This document shows, piece after piece, positions 12,397 through 19,578 of a stretch of DNA of 19,578 bases (positions are counted from its first letter, which is position 1; every line of letters starts with the position of its first letter). The stretch is from contig JAPLBK010000117.1 in the NCBI GenBank assembly GCA_026392775.1, positions 1 to 19,578 of the forward strand. The letters run 5' to 3'. The notes under the pieces were generated by a model, which saw only the letters and a list, made by a program, of their open reading frames with translations, had not been told where the DNA came from and searched no databases. This stretch comes from Actinomycetota bacterium (GTDB lineage Bacteria; Actinomycetota; Actinomycetes; Nanopelagicales; Nanopelagicaceae). The position numbers were made by a program, and so were the translations under genes.

Positions 12397-14004
12397 TTAA
12401 GCCAGGAACCAGGCAGTTGAAAGCGCCGGAATCACCTTTTTTCCATCTCGAGCATCTACGGTGCCGCCACTCACGATTATTAGTTTGCCAGCTGCATCAC
12501 ACTCTTTAGCAGAATCTGAAAGATTCATCACGACTGTGACTGCTTCTCTGACATAAGAGAGCAAAGAATCGCCTTTTTGCCCGTGTTGGGATGACTCAAG
12601 CCAAGTAATTCCACCTGCTCCGACTAAGAACTCCTTGCGCAGCTGCAGTGCATTTTTATACAAATGTAAAGAACTCTTAGGATCAGCTAATTCATTCTCA
12701 ACAGTTAAATCTTTCCAGCTCTGGGAAATTGGAAGCCATGGCTTTCCAGTACTAAATCCAAAAGGGGTTGTGTCTCCACTCCAAGGAAGTGGCACTCGCG
12801 CACCATCTCTGCCCTTACTCGGACCATTGCTTCTAAAAAACATTGGATCTTGTCGATCTGAATCCTGTAATTGACCATCAGGTAGTCCTAATTCTTGACC
12901 CGCAAAAATATATGTAGAGCCAGGCAGACCAAAGACAAAGAGCGCAAGTGCACGTGCTTGTTCTTCACCAATGCGGCTAGCCACACGAGATGAATCGTGA
13001 TTGCTCAGCGCCCACGTAGGTAGGGCGTTAACTGTTGCATTGAGTGAAATTGATCGTTCAACCACACCGAATAGCACATCTGAATTAAAGTCAGCAGTCA
13101 GTAAATCAAAGTTAAAGACTTGATGGAGCTCATCTGCTCGGACATAACGAGTTGCATTCACAGGGGGATGAACCCAGGCTTCTGCAACTGCCATGATCTG
13201 GCGATCACCATATGAATCAAAGAGCTTGCGCCACTTTCTATAGATCTCATGCACACCTTGGCGGTCAAAGTAGGGAACAGTGAGCAAAAGTGCATTGCGC
13301 TTTTCAAAATCCATCGCTACATCAAGACGCAAGGCATCACTTAGACCCTGTGGATCATGGTGATTCGTTAAAACATCTTCCTTAATAAGCCCATGGGCCA
13401 CATCTATTCTGAATCCATCCACGCCTAAATCAATCCAAAAGCGCAAAGTCTTTTCAAAGTCAGCATTTACTTCAGGGTTTTCCCAATTCAAATCTGGTTG
13501 TGTTGAATCAAAAAGGTGTAAATAGAACTGTCCATCTTCGACTTGAGTCCATGATGGGCCACCAAAGATTGAAATCCAGTTATTAGGCGGAGATCCATCT
13601 TCATTTGCATCATAGAAATGGAATCGCGCACGCTCTTTAGAACCGCGGCTAGCTTTCAAGGCTGCCTGAAACCATTCATGTTGATCAGAGAAGTGATTTG
13701 GAACGATATCGGCAATCACTCCAAGATTGCGCTTATGTGCCTGAGCAATTAACTCTTTGGCATCATCAAGATTTCCAAAGCGTGGATCAACATCGCGGGG
13801 ATTAGCAACGTCATATCCACCATCTTTATTGGGGGATGTGTAAAAAGGGTTCAACCAAATTGCATCCACACCTAGGCTTTTCACATAATCTAACTTGCTT
13901 GTGACTCCAGGTAGATCGCCCTCACCATCGCCATTGCTATCAAAGAATGAGCGTGGGTAGATCTGATAAATCGTGGCTTCTTTCCACCACCGCGCTGAGT
14001 TCAT
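12397..14004 (-). CDS. GH13 alpha-glucosidase (oligo-1,6-glucosidase / sucrase-like)
   Basis: This 535-residue cytosolic glycoside hydrolase has all GH13 conserved regions: the N-terminal WWKEATIYQIYPRSF and Ca-site-like DSNGDGEGD, region I DIVPNH (about 99-104), region II GFRIDVAHG with nucleophile Asp201, region III AVAEAWV with acid/base Glu275, and region IV LSNHDSSR with Asp337. No signal peptide is present. Sequence style fits the alpha-glucosidase/oligo-1,6-glucosidase subfamilies that split maltose, isomaltose or sucrose taken up by the cell; exact specificity cannot be read off. A TAAATT 6 bases before the ATG suggests a leaderless transcript. terC follows 16 bases downstream. No sugar transporter or regulator adjoins it. 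Confidence 0.9.
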   Translation of the reverse strand: MNSARWWKEATIYQIYPRSFFDSNGDGEGDLPGVTSKLDYVKSLGVDAIWLNPFYTSPNKDGGYDVANPRDVDPRFGNLDDAKELIAQAHKRNLGVIADIVPNHFSDQHEWFQAALKASRGSKERARFHFYDANEDGSPPNNWISIFGGPSWTQVEDGQFYLHLFDSTQPDLNWENPEVNADFEKTLRFWIDLGVDGFRIDVAHGLIKEDVLTNHHDPQGLSDALRLDVAMDFEKRNALLLTVPYFDRQGVHEIYRKWRKLFDSYGDRQIMAVAEAWVHPPVNATRYVRADELHQVFNFDLLTADFNSDVLFGVVERSISLNATVNALPTWALSNHDSSRVASRIGEEQARALALFVFGLPGSTYIFAGQELGLPDGQLQDSDRQDPMFFRSNGPSKGRDGARVPLPWSGDTTPFGFSTGKPWLPISQSWKDLTVENELADPKSSLHLYKNALQLRKEFLVGAGGITWLESSQHGQKGDSLLSYVREAVTVVMNLSDSAKECDAAGKLIIVSGGTVDARDGKKVIPALSTAWFLA

Positions 14005-14010
14005 AAGGCG

Positions 14011-14040
14011 AATTTAGGTGACGCTCATATTGGCAAGCAA
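14011..14040 (-). promoter_or_regulatory. Candidate leaderless promoter of the alpha-glucosidase gene (TTGCTT - 18 - TAAATT)
   Basis: On the minus strand TTGCTT (14035-14040) and TAAATT (14011-14016) are 18 bases apart, and the -10 ends exactly 6 bases before the ATG at 14004. No Shine-Dalgarno is present. Confidence 0.45.
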
Positions 14041-14089
14041 TGCAAGAAGACTGAAACTGGGGTCAGTAAGGTCTCGCTTTTATAACGAT

Positions 14090-14467
14090 TTAACTCTTAA
14101 GTCGACCTTCCACTTCACCCATTAACTTATGCATGTCCTTAGATAATTGGTGAAGTTCTGTTACCTCTTTGTGAGCTAACACTCTAGCTTCTTTTGCTAA
14201 TTCGAATTCAGCTAGTGAGGCGGCATGTGTCTCATTGATAGTTTTTTCAAGGCCTCGTGATTGTGCTTTTTGTCCCACCATGATGATTGAAAGCAAAACG
14301 AGTTGAAGAAATGTTTGCGCTATCCAAGAGACAATAACAATTGAATCACCGGATTGAATTGCCTTGGGTAGTGAAATGAGTGCTAAAGCTGCAAAGAGAT
14401 AAGCGCACCACATAGTTGCAACAGCGGTGGTGATTTTTTCAGCTAGCCATGTATTAATTTTCCCCAT
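14090..14467 (-). CDS. Two-pass membrane protein with C-terminal coiled coil, unknown function
   Basis: This 125-residue protein has two hydrophobic segments (about 12-34, AVATMWCAYLFAALALISL, and about 42-66, SIVIVSWIAQTFLQLVLLSIIMVGQ). A charged, alanine- and glutamate-rich helix of about 55 residues follows and is likely to form a coiled coil on the cytosolic side. The MWCAY and WIAQTFLQLVLLSIIMVGQ segments look conserved, and I recall small bacterial membrane proteins with the same pattern, but I cannot name a family. It is read after the secreted-protein gene with a 25-base gap that contains its own -10-like hexamer (TATCGT) 6 bases from the ATG. Confidence 0.65.
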   Translation of the reverse strand: MGKINTWLAEKITTAVATMWCAYLFAALALISLPKAIQSGDSIVIVSWIAQTFLQLVLLSIIMVGQKAQSRGLEKTINETHAASLAEFELAKEARVLAHKEVTELHQLSKDMHKLMGEVEGRLKS

Positions 14468-14473
14468 GGCCTA

Positions 14474-14479
14474 ACGATA
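14474..14479 (-). promoter_or_regulatory. Candidate -10 element of a leaderless transcript (TATCGT)
   Basis: On the minus strand TATCGT lies exactly 6 bases upstream of the ATG at 14467, with no Shine-Dalgarno between. No clear -35. Confidence 0.33.
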
Positions 14480-14492
14480 GTCACTAAATTCT

Positions 14493-14942
14493 CTATCGGG
14501 TTGGAGAAGATGAAGATTTCTTATCTTTCATATTATTCAGGGGTGCCATTTCAACTGGCTTAATCGGCTTCACAGGAGGGGTTGGTAGGGCACCGAGCGC
14601 TACTATTGCGGCATCGCGAGCAACGCTAGCTGTGGTTACCGCGATTTTTTGATTAGAAAGTATTTCATTTTTAGCAGCAGCAGTTTTAGCTAATTTCAAT
14701 GCTGTGCGTGCATCACCATTGGCTGTATCAACGGCGAGCATGAATGTGCGATTTATCTGTTTGCGAGCCTTTTCGCGCACCACAACTAAATCACGGTATT
14801 GATCTAAATCCATTTTGTATTGATTCATCAACATCTGATAATCGGGAGAAGGCGAAGGTGTTGGTTCAGCTGATGCAGATTGGTAGGTGGAAAAGAGCAG
14901 GGTCAGGGAGATAACAAGTAGTACTGTCCCGCGCGTTCTCAT
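14493..14942 (-). CDS. Secreted or surface-exposed small protein with Pro-rich ends, unknown function
   Basis: The protein starts MRTRGTVLLVISLTLLFSTYQSASA, a signal peptide with a likely signal peptidase I site after ASA. A Pro/Ser linker (EPTPSPSPDY) follows, then a Lys- and Ala-rich helical middle (DQYRDLVVVREKARKQINRTF; ARTALKLAKTAAAKN), and finally a Pro-Lys and Ser tail (PTPPVKPIKPVE; KDKKSSSSPTR). It has no cysteine, so it is not a lipoprotein. An in-frame ATG five codons earlier (14957) is possible; I prefer 14942 because it gives a cleaner signal peptide. I do not recognise a family. It is divergent from the response regulator. Confidence 0.65.
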   Translation of the reverse strand: MRTRGTVLLVISLTLLFSTYQSASAEPTPSPSPDYQMLMNQYKMDLDQYRDLVVVREKARKQINRTFMLAVDTANGDARTALKLAKTAAAKNEILSNQKIAVTTASVARDAAIVALGALPTPPVKPIKPVEMAPLNNMKDKKSSSSPTR

Positions 14943-15041
14943 GCCTAAATGATGCATCTATCTGTTGTGATTTTTCTGTGAAATGGCCTTGGAGAGTGAA
15001 AATTTATTGGATTTAGCCCCTCATCATGCAAGAGTGGCCCT

Positions 15042-15725
15042 ATGGCGCAACTAATTATGATCGTTGATGATGAACCAGGGGTCCGAGCCCTTCTCAATGA
15101 CACCTTGCGCATCGCCGGCTTTGAGACCGTGGAAGCAACTGATGGAATGTCTGCCTTAACGCTCTTGCGAACTCATAAGCCAGATCTCCTAGTTATCGAT
15201 ATCAATATGCCGCTCATGGATGGATTTGAATTGGTTGAGCGCTTGCGAACCAACAATGACTTAACACCAGTGCTCATGCTCACAGCACGTGAAGATAAAG
15301 CTGATATCACTCGTGGCTTAAAAATTGGCGCCGATGATTATGTCGTTAAGCCCTTTGGAATTGAAGAGCTGATTTTGCGTATTAAGGCAATTTTGCGCCG
15401 TTCAACTAAAAATGTCGATGTTCCTTCTCTGCTCTCATGCGGTCCTATCTCAATCGATGATGATCAGCACTTAGTAACTTTCAATAGTGAAGGTGTAGAT
15501 CTTTCGCCAACCGAGTATCGCTTGTTACAGATTTTGATTGAGAAAAAGGGCAGAGTCCTTAGCAAGAACCTACTGCTGGACGAGGTCTGGGGAATCACTT
15601 TTGAATCTGAGAGCACTGTCGTTGACACCTATATTTCATATCTGCGCAAAAAACTGCACCGAGATGGTTTTGAAGGTATTAAAACTATCCGCGGTGTGGG
15701 ATTTCAAATCCAGGAGCCTAAATAG
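15042..15725 (+). CDS. OmpR-family two-component response regulator
   Basis: This 227-residue regulator has a receiver domain (about 1-118) with the acidic pair Asp9-Asp10, phosphoacceptor Asp53 (LLVIDINMP), Thr81 and Lys103 in YVVKPFG. A winged-helix DNA-binding domain (about 130-225) shows VDLSPTEYRLLQ, RGxVLS-like KGRVLSKNLLLDEVWG and the TVVDTYISYLRKKLH...IKTIRGVGFQI wing. This is the MprA/TcrA/PrrA style typical of Actinobacteria. It is followed after 5 bases by its partner kinase. The 84-base gap to the divergent secreted-protein gene probably holds its promoter, but I see no clear -10 at the spacing found elsewhere. Confidence 0.93.
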   Translation: MAQLIMIVDDEPGVRALLNDTLRIAGFETVEATDGMSALTLLRTHKPDLLVIDINMPLMDGFELVERLRTNNDLTPVLMLTAREDKADITRGLKIGADDYVVKPFGIEELILRIKAILRRSTKNVDVPSLLSCGPISIDDDQHLVTFNSEGVDLSPTEYRLLQILIEKKGRVLSKNLLLDEVWGITFESESTVVDTYISYLRKKLHRDGFEGIKTIRGVGFQIQEPK

Positions 15726-15730
15726 TCTTC

Positions 15731-16879
15731 ATGAAAAATAGAACACGGCAACTTATCTCAACGGCCCTTATTACTTCGGTTTTATCAATTCTCATTGGCG
15801 GCTTTGCAGTGGTGAGCACATACAACAGCCAGATTGCACTTATTGATGAACATCTTGATCAAGTTGAAAGTGATATTCGAGTAAATCCGATGGATGCCGT
15901 CAGTATTGCCCTGCTCAGTATCGAACAAAATAATTTTGATTTTACTTTAGGTTTTGCAACTCCTAGTGATGAACTAACTATTTTGCGTGAATCTGTTGGC
16001 ACACCACTAAATGGTCCAGATCTTCGAGTTCGCAATATTCCAATCCCTGAAGGGGATATATTGATAGTTGCTGCTTCCTTAGTAGATATCAATCGCTCTC
16101 TTGATAACAATCTCTGGAAACTTCTAATTTTTATTTTTCTTGCAAACATTCTTGCCTCAATTGCAGCATCACTCCTCTCTCGCTCCGGAGCCCTGGCACA
16201 AGAGCGAGCACAGCGACAGAAGATGCAGGAGTTCATAGGCGATGCTGCACATGAACTGCGCACACCTATGACTGTAGTCAAGGGTTATGCCGAGCTTCTC
16301 AAAGGCAAGCAGCTAGACCCAGAACGAGAAAGTGCTGCCTTTGATCGACTCAATAGTGAGTTAAAGCGAATGGAGTTTTTGATTGGTGATTTGTTGATGT
16401 TGGCCCAGCTAGGAGAAGAAGGAAACATTGAGTTTGAAAGTATTGATATTGCGCAATTAGTACGTGAGAGCATCTCTGACTTTAAGGAGATAGCACCCAC
16501 TCATCCAGTTACAACGCAGATTGATGAAAGTGCCGTATTAGTTGGTTCTGAAAAGTATTTACAGCGCTTTATCCAAAACGCACTAACCAATATTCGTTTA
16601 CACACTCCAGCAAGTACCCCTATTCGAGTCAGCGTTAAAGCTGAAAAGCAGATCACAATCATTATTGAAGACAGCGGCCCGGGATTGCCCCCTGAATCAT
16701 ATGGAGAGAAAATCCGTGGACTCAAGCGCTTTGATAGATCCCGCTCCAGAGACACTGGCGGCACTGGTCTGGGAATGAGCATCATGAACGCAGTGATTGA
16801 AAGACATAAGGGAACATTCACTCTTCGCAAGAGCGAACTTGGCGGCTTGGCAATTGAAGTTCACCTGCCTCGCACTTAG
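15731..16879 (+). CDS. Membrane sensor histidine kinase lacking a recognisable HAMP domain
   Basis: This 382-residue kinase pairs with the preceding regulator. TM1 is about 8-30, an external sensor loop of about 100 residues follows, and TM2 is about 129-150. The HisKA helix starts about 15-20 residues later with FIGDAAHELRTP (His174). The HATPase shows an N box QNALTNI (Asn283/Asn287), G1 EDSGPGLP (Asp314) and G2 GGTGLGMSI. Only about 25 residues separate TM2 from the phospho-His, too few for a normal HAMP of about 50 residues, so the signal must pass directly from TM2 to the dimerisation helix. The sensor loop (LGFATPSDELTILRESV; RVRNIPIPEGDILIVAAS) has a short PAS/Cache-like strand pattern but no ligand can be proposed. 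Confidence 0.9.
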   Translation: MKNRTRQLISTALITSVLSILIGGFAVVSTYNSQIALIDEHLDQVESDIRVNPMDAVSIALLSIEQNNFDFTLGFATPSDELTILRESVGTPLNGPDLRVRNIPIPEGDILIVAASLVDINRSLDNNLWKLLIFIFLANILASIAASLLSRSGALAQERAQRQKMQEFIGDAAHELRTPMTVVKGYAELLKGKQLDPERESAAFDRLNSELKRMEFLIGDLLMLAQLGEEGNIEFESIDIAQLVRESISDFKEIAPTHPVTTQIDESAVLVGSEKYLQRFIQNALTNIRLHTPASTPIRVSVKAEKQITIIIEDSGPGLPPESYGEKIRGLKRFDRSRSRDTGGTGLGMSIMNAVIERHKGTFTLRKSELGGLAIEVHLPRT

Positions 16880-16888
16880 ACTTAATGG

Positions 16889-17635
16889 GTGAAACTACTT
16901 ACATTAGTGTTCTTACTTGCCATTGGGCTAGGCCTTGCCTATTGCATTCGCTCATTGCGAGCACTTCACCAAAAAGTAAATACTAGAATTGCCCGTGAAA
17001 TAGCGGCATCAACCAAAGAGTTAAAAGCAGAGGTGTGGCAGTCCTATCGCCAGACTGAGGCGATGCAACAACTGTTATCTCTATTAAAATTTAGCGCACC
17101 CGTTCCACCTACGCGCAGCTGGGCAGCGTCCCCAGATCTCCTCTTAACTCTGGCTCAATTAGTTCGCACCCATAATCCTAAATTAGTTGTTGAACTTGGC
17201 TCAGGTGTTTCCACATTGGTAGTTGCAAAAGCTGGAGCCAAGAAAGTAATTAGTATTGATAACTCAGCTGAGTTTGCCGATAAAACTCGAAAGATTTTAA
17301 GAGAGCACAAAGTGCGTGGTGTTGAGATAAGGGTTGCAGTACTCAAAGCCCATATTGCAGGGGTTGATTGGTATGACACCGCAGTCATCAAGGATTTAAA
17401 GCGCATTGATTTATTGATTGTTGATGGCCCACCTGGATCCAAAAATCCAGAGGCACGTATGCCAGCTCGAGCAGAGTTCATCGCCAAACTCTCACCTAAG
17501 GCAATCATTGTTATTGATGATGTTAATCGTGAAGGTGAGCGCAAGTTAGCCGAGAGTTTTGCTAAAGCCCTCCCTAATCACGTTCTGACTATTTATCCCC
17601 ATGAAAAGGGCACAGCGGTAATTTCGCCTAAATAA
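16889..17635 (+). CDS. Membrane-anchored class I SAM-dependent methyltransferase
   Basis: This 248-residue protein has one N-terminal membrane segment (about 3-20, LTLVFLLAIGLGLAYCI), a short helical linker (about 25-70), and a Rossmann methyltransferase domain. Motif I is LVVELGSGVSTLVVAKAG (about 99-115), followed by the acidic end of strand 2 (VISIDNS) and the strand-4 motif LLIVDGPPG (Asp179), as in the Methyltransf_24-type group that often modifies sugars or small molecules. The GTG start at 16889 is nine bases after the kinase stop, so it probably belongs to the same transcript as the two-component genes. The substrate is unknown; the anchor places the catalytic domain at the inner face of the membrane. 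Confidence 0.8.
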   Translation: MKLLTLVFLLAIGLGLAYCIRSLRALHQKVNTRIAREIAASTKELKAEVWQSYRQTEAMQQLLSLLKFSAPVPPTRSWAASPDLLLTLAQLVRTHNPKLVVELGSGVSTLVVAKAGAKKVISIDNSAEFADKTRKILREHKVRGVEIRVAVLKAHIAGVDWYDTAVIKDLKRIDLLIVDGPPGSKNPEARMPARAEFIAKLSPKAIIVIDDVNREGERKLAESFAKALPNHVLTIYPHEKGTAVISPK

Positions 17636-17638
17636 CCC

Positions 17639-18829
17639 ATGCCTTTATCAATAGAACAAGCATTTGAGCAGGCATGCGCACTCATCGTCGATACCAAAAC
17701 TTTAGTGCGCGTGGTCTTATCTGGCCGCCGGCGCAATATGCAGGTAGAGCATGAGCGTATTGATATCAGAGCCGTTGAAATTAAAGGCTCTATAGTTTTA
17801 CAACTCACCTACAACGATGGCAAAGCCACAACTACAAAAAATATTGCTCCAGATAAATCAGGAGTCCTGCAATTGCTCTCAAGTGGTTATGCAAATATCA
17901 CCGTGGATAGCGTGGATGGATCAATGAGTGTTCGTGTGACAAAGAGTGGCGAAGCCCAGGTTCACCAGGAAAAGAAGAGCCTGGAACAAAACCTTTCTCA
18001 CGATAAGAAAAAGGAGCGATTGCTTGATCCAGCCGATCCATTCTTGCGTGAAGTTGGCATTGCCGATCACAAGGGACAGATTAAACCCTCGAAAAATGAT
18101 AAATACAAGCAAGTAGAAGAGTTCCTGCGCTTACTAGTTCCCACCCTTAACTCTGCAATTGAAGCTGGCCAGATTGCAAAGCCAAGTAAAGACAAACCGC
18201 TTTCAATAGTTGATTTGGGTTGTGGACATGCTTATTTAACTTTTGCGGCTCACCAATACCTTAAGAGCATCGGAATGCCCGTGCATGTGACTGGTATAGA
18301 TATTCGCCCGGCATCACGAGATCGCAACAATGAAATTGCCCACACCTTAGGTATTTCAGAGACAATTACTTTTAAAGCGCAAGAGATAGCTTCAACTACG
18401 GCGCAGCAAGCAGACATTGCCATTGCACTGCATGCCTGTGACACAGCAACAGATGATGCAATTGCCTGGGCAGTAAATGGCGGAGCAAGGCTTTTATTGA
18501 TTGCTCCATGTTGTCATCACGATATTCAAAAACAGATGGATCAAAGCCCAGAACCATGGGGGGCAATTACCAAATTTGGCGTGATGAAAGAGCGCATGGG
18601 CGATCTACTTACCGATGCTTTGCGTGCACAAATATTGCGCATTGTTGGATACCGAGTTGAGGTCATTGAATTCATCGGGGGTGAACACACACCTCGAAAC
18701 ATCATGATTCGCGCAGTAAAGACTGGGGCACAACCTGATGCGCTAGATATCGATAGATACCGCGAAATCACCAGGCAATGGGGCGTAGTCCCTGCCCTTT
18801 CTAAGAAAATTCCTACCTTCACTATCGGT

Positions 18830-18832
<3 letters not shown>
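17639..18832 (+). CDS. SAM-dependent methyltransferase with Methyltransf_32-like core and extra N-terminal domain
   Basis: In this 397-residue protein the first ~130 residues (basic ...VVLSGRRRNMQVEHERIDIRAVEIKG; then ..KKSLEQNLSHDKKKERLL) form a separate region without a recognised motif. The catalytic core begins with DKYKQVEEFLRLL, then motif I VDLGCGHAYLTFA (191-203) and VTGIDIRP. It also has the hallmark ALHACDTATDDA and APCCHHD (Cys291-Cys292), with EFIGGEHTPRNIMIRA near the end. This set of blocks matches the GSTCD/Methyltransf_32 group, whose members are thought to act on RNA, though most are untested. It starts three bases after the previous methyltransferase, with argG nine bases beyond. 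Confidence 0.82.

Positions 18833-19578
<746 letters not shown>

Overview
This window looks like a chromosomal segment of a small-genome, AT-leaning actinobacterium. Two features point to the phylum. First, a near-canonical WhiB1 (four Fe-S cysteines at 9, 37, 40 and 46, plus a GVWGG turn) lies tail-to-tail with a PdtaS-type sensor kinase, the same arrangement as Rv3219/Rv3220c in Mycobacterium tuberculosis. Second, the genome is extremely compact, with many overlapping genes and no gap above about 175 bases. The AT-leaning base composition and gene style fit the freshwater acI/Nanopelagicales group, but that placement is inference.

Layout, left to right. 1-1329: the end of a Tad/Flp pilus cluster (a CpaB-like SAF protein fragment and a CpaE/TadZ-like ATPase with a degenerate Walker A). 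1349-3472: a small acidic protein (possibly DUF6912), pdtaS, and convergent whiB1 with a hairpin/T-run in its leader. 3645-3716: tRNA-Arg(CCG). 3780-4717: the msrA-msrB methionine sulfoxide repair operon. 4714-5955 (minus): a DUF4389 membrane protein followed by an AlkA-like glycosylase. 6072-10577: a LacI-family regulator, a broken PatB/MalY C-S lyase gene, a CrtI/PYROXD2-like FAD oxidoreductase and a gamma-family trans-sulfuration PLP enzyme. 10612-11478: a 49-residue single-pass protein, a Cys-motif membrane protein and a short hibernation factor. 11475-14004 (minus): a GH13 alpha-glucosidase followed by TerC. 14090-14942 (minus): two small envelope proteins. 15042-16879: an OmpR-type regulator and a HAMP-less kinase. 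16889-18832: two SAM methyltransferases. 18842-end: argG (partial), of the E. coli-like type.

There is no CRISPR array, insertion sequence, prophage, rRNA, or obvious defence or biosynthetic island. The most informative observations are: (i) an internal out-of-frame deletion in the PatB/MalY gene with its junction in a T run; (ii) all three convergent gene pairs overlap by exactly four bases, sharing a YTAG stop; (iii) seven starts that lack a Shine-Dalgarno sequence have a TANNNT hexamer 6-7 bases upstream, the signature of leaderless transcription; (iv) a terminator-like hairpin just upstream of the whiB1 ribosome binding site. I found no clearly new multi-gene system. The LacI/C-S lyase/FAD oxidoreductase cluster and the small membrane protein/HPF cluster are the best candidates for uncharacterised function.
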